DNA of 64,000 nucleotides from Acidovorax sp. T1 (lineage in GTDB: Bacteria; Pseudomonadota; Gammaproteobacteria; Burkholderiales; Burkholderiaceae_C), in NCBI RefSeq assembly GCF_002176815.1, contig NZ_CP021648.1:1372001-1436000 (forward strand), written 5' to 3'. The position numbers and the translations under genes are program-made. The notes below the pieces were generated by a model that was not told the origin of the DNA, did not search any database, and saw nothing but the letters and a program-made list of their open reading frames with translations. Positions 1 to 11,507 of this stretch are shown in pieces. Within the stretch, counting starts at the first letter, position 1, and each line of letters opens with the position of its first letter.

Positions 1-895
1 TGCTGGCCAGCAATTTCCGATCCACCGAAACGCTGTCGCAGTACCTCGTGCGCCAGAAGACGGTGGCCATTGCCAACATCGACACCCGCAAGCTCACCCG
101 ACTGCTGCGCAGCAAGGGCGCGCAAAACGGCGCCATCGTCGGCCTGGCGGCCGGTGAGACCGTGACGCAGGCGCGCATCGACGCCGCGCTGGCCGCAGCC
201 AAGGCCGCGCCCAGCATGAAGGGCCTGGATCTGGCCAAGGTCGTGACCACTCCCACCTCGTACCCCTGGATCCAGACCGAGTGGAAGCTGGGCTCGGGCT
301 ACGGCAAGCAGGAGTCACCCCGCTTTCATGTGGTGGCCTACGACTTTGGTGTGAAGCTGAACATCCTGCGCATGCTGGCCGAGCGCGGTTGCAAACTGAC
401 GGTGGTGCCTGCCCAAACGCCAGCCGCCGAAGTGCTGGCCATGAACCCCGATGGCGTGTTCTTGTCGAACGGTCCCGGCGACCCGGCGCCCTGCGACTAC
501 GCCATCACGGCGGTGCGGCAGATCATCGACAGCGGCGTTCCCACCTTCGGCATCTGCCTGGGGCACCAGATCATGGCCCTGGCGTCAGGCGCCAAGACGT
601 TCAAGATGGACAACAGCCACCATGGCGCCAACCATCCGGTGAAAGACCTGGACACGGGCCGCGTCAGCATCACCAGCCAGAACCACGGCTTCGCGGTGGA
701 GATGGAATCGCTGCCCGCCAACCTGCGTGCCACGCACATCAGCCTTTTCGACGGCACGCTGCAAGGCCTGGTGCGCACCGACAAGCCGGCGTTTTGCTTT
801 CAGGGGCACCCCGAAGCATCGCCCGGTCCGCACGATATTGCCTACCTGTTCGACCGCTTCACGGCATTGATGGCCACGGCCCAGGAGAAAAAATA

Positions 896-896
<1 letters not shown>
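1..896 (+). CDS. carA: Carbamoyl-phosphate synthase small subunit (5' end outside window)
   Basis: Glutaminase subunit of carbamoyl-phosphate synthase. It hydrolyses glutamine and passes ammonia to CarB for pyrimidine and arginine synthesis in the cytoplasm. The frame is open from the first bases, so the N-terminal part (roughly 90-100 residues by comparison with the usual 380-390) lies upstream; the GTG at 48 is an internal valine. The class I amidotransferase domain is complete. The nucleophile Cys is at codon 555-557 in TFGICLGHQ, and the His-Glu pair is at 807-815 in HPEASPGP. The stop overlaps the carB start (TAATG), so the two subunits are translationally coupled. Identity is certain from these motifs plus the neighbour. 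Confidence 0.97.
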
Positions 897-4162
<3,266 letters not shown>

Positions 4163-4202
4163 GCCCCCGGCAAACGCGGCATAATCTGCCGCTGACCAGA
4201 CA

Positions 4203-4234
4203 CCGCCGCGCGGCAACGTGCGGCGGTTTCCTTT
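4203..4234 (+). terminator. Hairpin with T-rich tail between carB and greA
   Basis: CCGCCGC (4203-4209) pairs with GCGGCGG (4220-4226) and is followed by TTTCCTTTT. It can end the carAB transcript. It may also work as an early terminator in the greA leader, since a CATAAT hexamer lies just upstream at about 4179. Confidence 0.6.
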
Positions 4235-4244
4235 TGTAGGGTCG

Positions 4245-4272
4245 CCAATGGCATTGGCATGGAAATTCCATG
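4245..4272 (+). promoter_or_regulatory. Two back-to-back palindromes in the greA leader
   Basis: CCAATG-G-CATTGG (4245-4257) is followed directly by CATGGAA-A-TTCCATG (4258-4272). Both are perfect inverted repeats with one-base centres, about 70 bp before greA. They could be protein-binding sites or small RNA hairpins. No factor can be named from sequence. Confidence 0.35.
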
Positions 4273-4343
4273 GCAACCTGTGGTGACTGACCGGTGGGGC
4301 GGCGTCGTACCCCCACCGTTTTGATTGATGGAGTTTCAACACC

Positions 4344-4820
4344 ATGGCCACCATTCCCATTACCAAGCGCGGCGCTGAAATGCTCAAGGCGGAGTTGCAT
4401 CGCCTCAAGACCATAGAACGGCCTGCTGTGATCACGGCGATTGCCGAGGCGCGCGCGCAGGGTGATCTGAGCGAAAACGCCGACTACGACGCAGCCAAGG
4501 ACCGCCAGGGGTTCATCGAGGGCCGCATCCAGGAAATCGAAGGCAAGCTCTCGGTGGCGCAGGTCATTGATCCGAGTGGCGTGGACGGCGGCGGTAAGGT
4601 GGTCTTTGGGGCCACGGTCGAGCTCGAAGACGAAGAGTCTGGCGACACGGTGAAATACCAGATCGTGGGCGAGGACGAGGCCGATCTGAAGCACGGCCTG
4701 ATCAATATCTCCAGCCCGATTGCCCGCGCCTTGATTGGCAAGGAAGAGGGCGACACGGCGGAAGTGCAGGCACCGGGCGGTGTGCGCCGCTACGAAGTCG
4801 TGGCGGTCCGCTATTTGTGA
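4344..4820 (+). CDS. greA: Transcription elongation factor GreA
   Basis: GreA (158 aa) rescues backtracked RNA polymerase by stimulating cleavage of the extruded 3' end of the transcript. The N-terminal coiled coil contains the typical ITKRGAEMLKAELHRLK start and the acidic tip region ARAQGDLSENADYDAAKDRQ (about residues 36-55), which reaches the polymerase active centre. The C-terminal FKBP-like domain follows and includes SPIARALIGKEEGD. Length is exactly that of the family. The start is an ATG preceded by a GGAG-like site at 4331-4334. Its position after carB is common in proteobacteria. The long leader holds a hairpin and two small palindromes described separately. Confidence 0.97.
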   Translation: MATIPITKRGAEMLKAELHRLKTIERPAVITAIAEARAQGDLSENADYDAAKDRQGFIEGRIQEIEGKLSVAQVIDPSGVDGGGKVVFGATVELEDEESGDTVKYQIVGEDEADLKHGLINISSPIARALIGKEEGDTAEVQAPGGVRRYEVVAVRYL

Positions 4821-4833
4821 TGGGGCTGTGACG

Positions 4834-5250
4834 ATGAAACGCCTGCCTGTCTGGCTGTCCGCGCTGTGGTGGGGGAGCCTGACGACCATCGGCTTCGTGG
4901 TGGTTCCCCTGCTGTTCGCTCATTTGCCAACCCCGGCTCTGGCAGGCAACATGGCGGCACGCTTGTTCACGGCGCAGACCTGGATCGGTCTGTGCTGCGG
5001 CCTGCTGCTGCTGATGTACTCGCGCTCGCGCTGGGTGGATGAGCGGCTGGATTGGTCGGCCTCTCTCATGGCACTGGTGATAGCAGCCATGCTGTGTGCT
5101 CTGCTGGCCGAGTTTGTCGTGGCGCCCCGGATCGTGGCGCGTGACAATTTGCGTTGGTGGCACGCGGTGGGTACCGGGCTTTACGGGCTGCAGTGGCTGC
5201 TGGCCGCAAGCCTGTTGTGGAAATTTTCTCGCGTGCACCCGTCGGCCTAG
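4834..5250 (+). CDS. DUF4149-type small membrane protein
   Basis: Predicted inner-membrane protein of 138 aa with four hydrophobic segments, starting MKRLPVWLSALWWGSLTTIG and matching my memory of DUF4149 proteins of Burkholderiales. The function is unknown. It starts 13 bp after greA, so it is probably co-transcribed. I chose the ATG at 4834. The frame continues upstream through the greA 3' end without membrane character, and a GTG at 4828 is possible. The gene order greA-DUF4149 recurs in this order of bacteria by family knowledge. No catalytic motif is visible. Confidence 0.8.
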   Translation: MKRLPVWLSALWWGSLTTIGFVVVPLLFAHLPTPALAGNMAARLFTAQTWIGLCCGLLLLMYSRSRWVDERLDWSASLMALVIAAMLCALLAEFVVAPRIVARDNLRWWHAVGTGLYGLQWLLAASLLWKFSRVHPSA

Positions 5251-5263
5251 GCCGGGTGTCTGC

Positions 5264-6181
5264 ATGTTGTGGGGGTACACCGTGGAATCTCAGATAGTCT
5301 CGATCGATGCGTCGGATTGGCGCAGTGTTCAAGGGCGTCCCGAGTGGGTTGCTGCCCTGGAAGCCGGCAAGGTTCTTTTCTTTCCGCATTTGAAGTTCGC
5401 GCTGCAACCCGGTGAGTCATCGCTGCTGCGCCCCGATATCCGTGACGAGAGGTCGCGAAACATTAGCCTGGATGCCACCGGTCGCCTCAAGGGGGCTGCC
5501 GGAGATGCGCCAACGCAAGCGCTGCTGACCCAGGCGATTGCGCGTTTTCGGGAGGACGCCAACGCCTTGATCGCTGGTCTGCTACCCGGATACCTGCCGC
5601 ACCTGCGCATGGCGCCTACCAGTTACCGCCCCGCCAAAGTAGAGACGCGCGCCCAATCCTGGCGCGCGGATGACCGGCGTTTGCATGTTGACGCCTTTCC
5701 GTCGCGGCCCAATTATGGTGAGCGGATCCTTCGGGTCTTCACCAACCTCAACCCCGAGGGCCAGCCGCGTGTCTGGCGGGTCGGTGAGCCGTTCGAGCAG
5801 GTGGCCCGCACCTTTTTGCCGCGCGCCAAGGCCTATTCGCGCTGGCAGGCCAAGGCGTTGCACCTGCTGCATGTGACCAAGTCCTTGCGCAGCGAATACG
5901 ATCATCTGATGCTGCAACTGCACGACGGCATGAAGGGCGATCTGCAATACCAATCTCGGTGTGAGCAGGAACCCGTGGAGTTTCCCGCTGGCTCAAGCTG
6001 GGTGTGCTTCTCGGATCAGGCCTCGCACGCGGTGATGTCGGGTCAGTACATGATGGAGCAGACGCTGCACCTGGCGCCCGGTCAGGAATACGACCCTGCG
6101 TCCAGTCCCCTGTCCATCCTGACGCGGATCGTGGGGCGGCCGTTGCAGGGCGTTTCTTACGGCGCTGCGCAGCAACTCTAG
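5264..6181 (+). CDS. kdoO: Kdo 3-hydroxylase, Fe(II)/2-oxoglutarate dependent
   Basis: Protein of 305 aa resembling KdoO, a dioxygenase that hydroxylates Kdo to Ko in the inner core of lipopolysaccharide. Support comes from the conserved block HVDAFPSRPNYGERILR, where H141-x-D143 would bind iron, with a distal His at about residue 255 in FSDQASHAVMSG. Total length fits the family. It is soluble, without signal peptide. Start choice: ATG at 5264, though GTG at 5282 has a better GGGGG ribosome site. The convergent neighbour is a glycosyltransferase, so the pair may both act on surface polysaccharide; that link is inference. Confidence 0.82.
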   Translation: MLWGYTVESQIVSIDASDWRSVQGRPEWVAALEAGKVLFFPHLKFALQPGESSLLRPDIRDERSRNISLDATGRLKGAAGDAPTQALLTQAIARFREDANALIAGLLPGYLPHLRMAPTSYRPAKVETRAQSWRADDRRLHVDAFPSRPNYGERILRVFTNLNPEGQPRVWRVGEPFEQVARTFLPRAKAYSRWQAKALHLLHVTKSLRSEYDHLMLQLHDGMKGDLQYQSRCEQEPVEFPAGSSWVCFSDQASHAVMSGQYMMEQTLHLAPGQEYDPASSPLSILTRIVGRPLQGVSYGAAQQL

Positions 6182-6201
6182 GCCTGCGCCTGGTTCCGAC
6201 G

Positions 6202-6226
6202 GGCCCTCCATCCTGGGATGTGGGCC
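6202..6226. terminator. Hairpin between convergent kdoO and glycosyltransferase genes
   Basis: GGCCC (6202-6206), CATCC, GGATG and GGGCC (6222-6226) can form a two-part stem in either direction. There is no clear T tract, so an intrinsic terminator role is only possible. Confidence 0.3.
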
Positions 6227-6248
6227 TGTCGCCTGTCGGTGCGCGGCT

Positions 6249-7016
6249 TTATTCGCGCCAATGCTGCCCGATCCAGCGGGCCGGGCGAATGTAACGAAAG
6301 CGTCGATTGCGCAGCCCGGCCAATGCGTCGGGCGGATTGCATTCACCGTGGAAGATCACGATGCGCGCACCGTCCGGAATGCCGGGTTCGGTCCAGTAAT
6401 TGGTGGGCCAGGCGGGAATGCCGTGGTACTTGAAGCTCGGGCACCAGTCTGCTGGCCAGTAGCTCAGTTTGCCCTGGCGGTGCAAAAAGTCGGAGAGGAA
6501 AGCCTGCTCGTTGCGGAACTGGCGTTGCACCTCGTCCATGTGGGAGCGAAAGTGCGCAAGCACATCGGCATGCGCGCCCAGTTCAAACCGGTACACCGAG
6601 GAGTTGCCCGTGATGCGCTGGCCAAAGCGCCACATTCTGGGGTAGTCATGAATGATCAGGAACTCGCCCGGTTGCTCAAAAAAAGCATCCAGGCTGCCCA
6701 CGACCACCACATCCAGGTCCAGAAACAGTGCCGTGCCGCGCAGGCCGTGCAGATCGACCTCGAACGTGGTCAGTTTCTTCCAGGCGCCATCGCGCTGCCC
6801 GGGGGCCAGCTGAAGGTTGAGCGGGGGAATGGGCTGGCATTCCACCTCGGGGCGGATGCCATCGCTGCGGTCGGTCAGGCAGATGAAGCGAAAGTCGCCA
6901 CGCAGGTGGCGCCGCACCATCGCGTAGAGACGGTTGACATATTCGGGGCCATATTTCGTGCCCCACTTCATGCAGAGGATGTGGCGTTGAGGCGCCGATG
7001 CCGGGGTGCTTTGCAT
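6249..7016 (-). CDS. Glycosyltransferase with DxD motif
   Basis: Cytoplasmic protein of 255 aa, likely a nucleotide-sugar glycosyltransferase with a GT-A fold. The block TALFLDLDVVVVGSLDAFF contains the D100-L-D102 metal/nucleotide motif. The first 50 residues (CMKWGTKYGPEYVNRLYAM, then CLTDR) are typical of GT8-like and capsule-type transferases. A late His-Gly pair in VIFHGECNP resembles the C-terminal HxxG of GT8. No membrane segment is seen. It converges with kdoO and is 4 bp from yhbY on the same strand, so it may be the second gene of a yhbY unit. Acceptor unknown. Confidence 0.7.
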   Translation of the reverse strand: MQSTPASAPQRHILCMKWGTKYGPEYVNRLYAMVRRHLRGDFRFICLTDRSDGIRPEVECQPIPPLNLQLAPGQRDGAWKKLTTFEVDLHGLRGTALFLDLDVVVVGSLDAFFEQPGEFLIIHDYPRMWRFGQRITGNSSVYRFELGAHADVLAHFRSHMDEVQRQFRNEQAFLSDFLHRQGKLSYWPADWCPSFKYHGIPAWPTNYWTEPGIPDGARIVIFHGECNPPDALAGLRNRRFRYIRPARWIGQHWRE

Positions 7017-7020
7017 CGTG

Positions 7021-7497
7021 TCAGTTGGACTGGCTTTTCTTGATCGACTTCAGCTTGGGCTTTTTCGCGCGCTTGATCTGCCCGCCGGGCGTGAGGCGCT
7101 GGTTGCCCAGCACGCGCAGCTGCTTGATTTCAGGCCGCTGGCCGCCGCGCTTGCTGTATTTGAGCACCTTGACATCGCGCGGGCCGGGCATGCGGTCTTC
7201 GTCCGGTGTGCGTTCCTTGACGGGCTGGGGGCGCCAGAGCACCAGCAGTTTGCCGATGTGCTGGATGGGCGCGGCGTTCAGGTCTGCGGCGAGCTGCTGG
7301 TACATCAGTTCGCGGGCGGTGCGGTCGTCGTTGAAGATGCGCACCTTGATCAGCCCGTGGGCGTTCAGGGCGGCATCAATTTCTTTTTGCACGGCGGGGG
7401 TCAGGCCATCTCCACCCACGAGGACCACGGGGTCGAGGTGGTGGGCATTGGCGCGGTGTTCCCGGCGCTCTGCGGGAGTCAGTTGAATTTGGGACAT
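7021..7497 (-). CDS. yhbY: CRM-domain RNA-binding protein YhbY
   Basis: Small RNA-binding protein (158 aa) linked to 50S ribosomal subunit assembly. The CRM/YhbY domain covers about residues 5-100, including [20 protein letters not shown] and the GxxG-like [10 protein letters not shown]. The remaining 55 residues form a basic tail ending [17 protein letters not shown], longer than the about 97 residues of E. coli YhbY. The start is the ATG at 7497; upstream in frame lies the rlmE leader. It is divergent from rlmE with 31 bp between start codons, so two ribosome-related genes share one short promoter region. Confidence 0.88.
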   Translation of the reverse strand: MSQIQLTPAERREHRANAHHLDPVVLVGGDGLTPAVQKEIDAALNAHGLIKVRIFNDDRTARELMYQQLAADLNAAPIQHIGKLLVLWRPQPVKERTPDEDRMPGPRDVKVLKYSKRGGQRPEIKQLRVLGNQRLTPGGQIKRAKKPKLKSIKKSQSN

Positions 7498-7528
7498 GGC
7501 CGTATTATCGAGGCAGGATGAAAAATCA

Positions 7529-8191
7529 ATGAAAGTTAAAACCCAAAGCAAGAAGGTCAACAAGGCCTGGTTGAACGACCATGTCAATGACACCTACGTC
7601 AAACTGGCCCACAAAGAGGGCTACCGGGCGCGCGCGGCCTACAAACTCAAGGAAATCGACGAGCAGCTGGGGCTGATCAAGCCGGGCCATACGGTGGTGG
7701 ATCTGGGTTCCACCCCCGGCGCCTGGAGCCAGTATGTGCGCCGGCGCCTGTCGCCCACGGGCGCGGCGGCCGGGCAGCTCAATGGCTGCATCATTGCGCT
7801 GGACATCTTGCCGATGGAGCCGATCGAGGGCGTGACCTTCCTGCTGGGCGATTTCCGGGAGCCCGAGGTGTTGCAGCAACTGGAAGATGCGTTGCAGGGC
7901 CGGGCGGTGGATGTGGTGGTGTCCGACATGGCGCCGAACCTGTCGGGCATCGAGTCGGCCGATACGGCGCGCATTGCGCATCTGGTGGAACTGGCCGTGG
8001 ACTTTGCCTGCCAGCACCTCAAGCCCGAGGGCGCGCTGGTGGTCAAGCTGTTCCATGGCAGCGGCTATGGCGAGCTGGTGGCACTGTTCAAGAGCCGCTT
8101 CAAAACCGTGAAACCGCTCAAGCCCAAGGCATCGCGCGACAAGTCCTCCGAAACTTTTCTGGTGGGCATGGGTCTCAAGAAAACTGCCTGA
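7529..8191 (+). CDS. rlmE: 23S rRNA 2'-O-ribose U2552 methyltransferase
   Basis: RlmE (RrmJ/FtsJ, 220 aa) methylates the ribose of U2552 in the 23S A-loop late in 50S assembly. The SAM-binding motif is [11 protein letters not shown] (about residues 58-68). The K-D-K-E catalytic residues are recognisable: K39 in [11 protein letters not shown] in [12 protein letters not shown] in VVKLFHG and E in SSETFLVG. The start is the ATG at 7529; another ATG at 7518 is out of frame. It precedes ftsH, as in E. coli, where both belong to the heat-shock regulon. Confidence 0.96.
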   Translation: MKVKTQSKKVNKAWLNDHVNDTYVKLAHKEGYRARAAYKLKEIDEQLGLIKPGHTVVDLGSTPGAWSQYVRRRLSPTGAAAGQLNGCIIALDILPMEPIEGVTFLLGDFREPEVLQQLEDALQGRAVDVVVSDMAPNLSGIESADTARIAHLVELAVDFACQHLKPEGALVVKLFHGSGYGELVALFKSRFKTVKPLKPKASRDKSSETFLVGMGLKKTA

Positions 8192-8283
8192 AAGGCATGG
8201 CTTTGGGCCATGATCTGCACAATCTGGCGCAAAAGTCCGTGCTGATCCCATGGCTGGGAGGGGGAATAAGCCGCCCCCCAAGG

Positions 8284-8311
8284 CTTGAAACACCTAAAAT
8301 GGTCCACACAT
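8284..8311 (+). promoter_or_regulatory. Sigma-32-like promoter before ftsH
   Basis: CTTGAAA (8284-8290) matches the heat-shock -35 element exactly. After 13 bases, CCACACAT (8304-8311) resembles the CCCCATNT -10 element. It sits 49 bp before the ftsH start, which fits the known heat-shock control of ftsH in other proteobacteria. Confidence 0.5.
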
Positions 8312-8359
8312 AAGCCATGACGGCTTTGTGACCGTTTTTTCCCGCGACTGGAGTCCCGC

Positions 8360-10279
<1,920 letters not shown>

Positions 10280-10300
10280 CGCCGGCGCGCGTTCACCACC

Positions 10301-10330
10301 AAAACGGGGCTGCAGCCCCGTTTTCGTTTT
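10301..10330 (+). terminator. Rho-independent terminator after ftsH
   Basis: A perfect 24-bp palindrome, AAAACGGGGCTG with CAGCCCCGTTTT (10301-10324), is followed by CGTTTTT. The GGGGC/GCCCC core with a TGCA loop and T runs on both sides make it an intrinsic terminator. Confidence 0.85.
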
Positions 10331-10355
10331 TCCCCCTTTTTTTTCCTGGAGGCCC

Positions 10356-11198
10356 ATGCTCTGGCAAACCACCCGCTTCACCATCGACCTGGCACGACCG
10401 CAGGTCATGGGCATTGTCAACGTGACGCCGGACTCTTTCTCCGATGGGGGGCGACACGGCTCGACCGCAGGTGCGCTGCGCCACTGCGAGCAGCTTCTGA
10501 AAGACGGTGCTGACATTCTCGACATCGGCGGCGAATCCACCCGCCCCGGCAGCCCGGCCGTGGGCCTGGAAGAGGAGCTGGCCCGCGTGCTGCCCCTGGT
10601 GCGCGGTGCTGTGGGCCTGGGCGTGCCGATTTCCGTGGATACCTACAAGCCCGAGGTCATGCAGGCCGTGCTCGACCTGGGGGCCGACATCGTCAACGAT
10701 ATATGGGCCTTGCGTCAGCCCGGTGCGGTGCAGGTGGTGGAGCGGCACCCGCGCTGCGGTGTGTGCCTGATGCACATGCACGGCGACCCGCAGACCATGC
10801 AGGTAGCGCCCATGGCGGGCGATGTATTGCCGCAAGTGCTATCGTTTCTAGAGCTATCAGCGCAATCCCTGCAAGCGCTAGGGGTCGAAAAGGCTCGAAT
10901 TGTTTTGGACCCGGGCATTGGCTTTGGCAAAACCGTGGCGCAGAACTTTGCCCTGCTGGCGCGCCAGCGCGAACTGCTGGCGCTGGGCTATCCCGTGTTG
11001 GCAGGCTGGTCGCGCAAGTCATCGCTGGGCGCCGTCACGGGGCTGGATGTGGAGCAGCGGCTGCAGCCCAGTGTGGCCGCTGCCCTGCTTGCCGTGGAGC
11101 GAGGTGCGCGCATTGTGCGCGTGCATGACGTCCGTGAAACCGCGCTGGCCCTCACGGTCTGGCGCGCCATGGAGTCGGGCCCGGCAATGGCTGTGTAG
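10356..11198 (+). CDS. folP: Dihydropteroate synthase
   Basis: FolP (280 aa) condenses p-aminobenzoate with hydroxymethyl-dihydropterin pyrophosphate in folate synthesis and is the sulfonamide target. Both signatures are present: GIVNVTPDSFSDGG (about residues 19-32) and DILDIGGESTRPGS (about 53-66). The C-terminal SRKSSLGAVTG loop carries substrate-binding residues. The piece VLSFLELSAQSLQALGVEKAR near residue 170 is encoded by a dispersed short repeat (see repeat at 10838), so part of this enzyme appears to derive from a repeat element while keeping frame. It is separated from ftsH by a terminator and followed by about 300 bp without genes. Confidence 0.96.
   Translation: MLWQTTRFTIDLARPQVMGIVNVTPDSFSDGGRHGSTAGALRHCEQLLKDGADILDIGGESTRPGSPAVGLEEELARVLPLVRGAVGLGVPISVDTYKPEVMQAVLDLGADIVNDIWALRQPGAVQVVERHPRCGVCLMHMHGDPQTMQVAPMAGDVLPQVLSFLELSAQSLQALGVEKARIVLDPGIGFGKTVAQNFALLARQRELLALGYPVLAGWSRKSSLGAVTGLDVEQRLQPSVAAALLAVERGARIVRVHDVRETALALTVWRAMESGPAMAV
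10838..10905 (+). repeat. Dispersed short repeat, copy E (inside folP)
   Basis: Contains AGAGCTATCAGCGCAATCCC followed by TGCAAGCGCTAGGGGTCGAA. It aligns with nine other copies in the window (core pattern TAGCTG..GCGC..n..AAGCGCTAGAGGCC). Here it is translated as part of FolP. Confidence 0.6.
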
Positions 11199-11507
11199 GC
11201 ACTGATCGGGCCCGTGATGCGAGCCAACGACCTGGAGCGATTATTCAGCAGCACTCGCGTGGCAGCGCGCTGCTCAACGCCAGATCTTGGTGGGCGCTGC
11301 TACCTCGTTGGGTGTTCAAAATCATGTACACATCTATTCTGGCTTTCCAGGACGTCGATGGGTTTTCAGCGTGCCAGCTGATGTGTTTTTGACATAGAGC
11401 AGACCTCATCGATTGAGAGCTTGCCGGTGGTCGGCTCTTGACCCTTGTCATTAGGTTTACTGGGGATTACCCTTGGTTTACCTTAATGACATTGATGAAA
11501 GTCGCAC
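11199..11507. other. Gene-poor spacer between folP and the molybdoenzyme
   Basis: About 309 bp without a credible coding frame. The only structure I see is the phased heptamer repeat near its right end (11454-11481), annotated separately. The rest is more AT-rich than its neighbours and holds no clear terminator or RNA gene. Confidence 0.6.
11454..11481 (+). promoter_or_regulatory. Three phased heptamer repeats before the molybdoenzyme gene
   Basis: GGTTTAC (11454-11460), GGATTAC (11464-11470) and GGTTTAC (11475-11481) are spaced 10 and 11 bp apart, on one face of the helix, 27 bp before the start codon. This is the layout of a binding site for a response regulator, comparable in design to the tor boxes of E. 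coli, but the sequence is different. Confidence 0.5.

Noticed and set aside
8312..8341. Alternative hairpins AGCC/GGCT and ACGG/CCGT in the ftsH leader as attenuator
   Set aside because: Stems of four base pairs are too weak to claim regulation; the heat-shock-like promoter just upstream is the better-supported signal.
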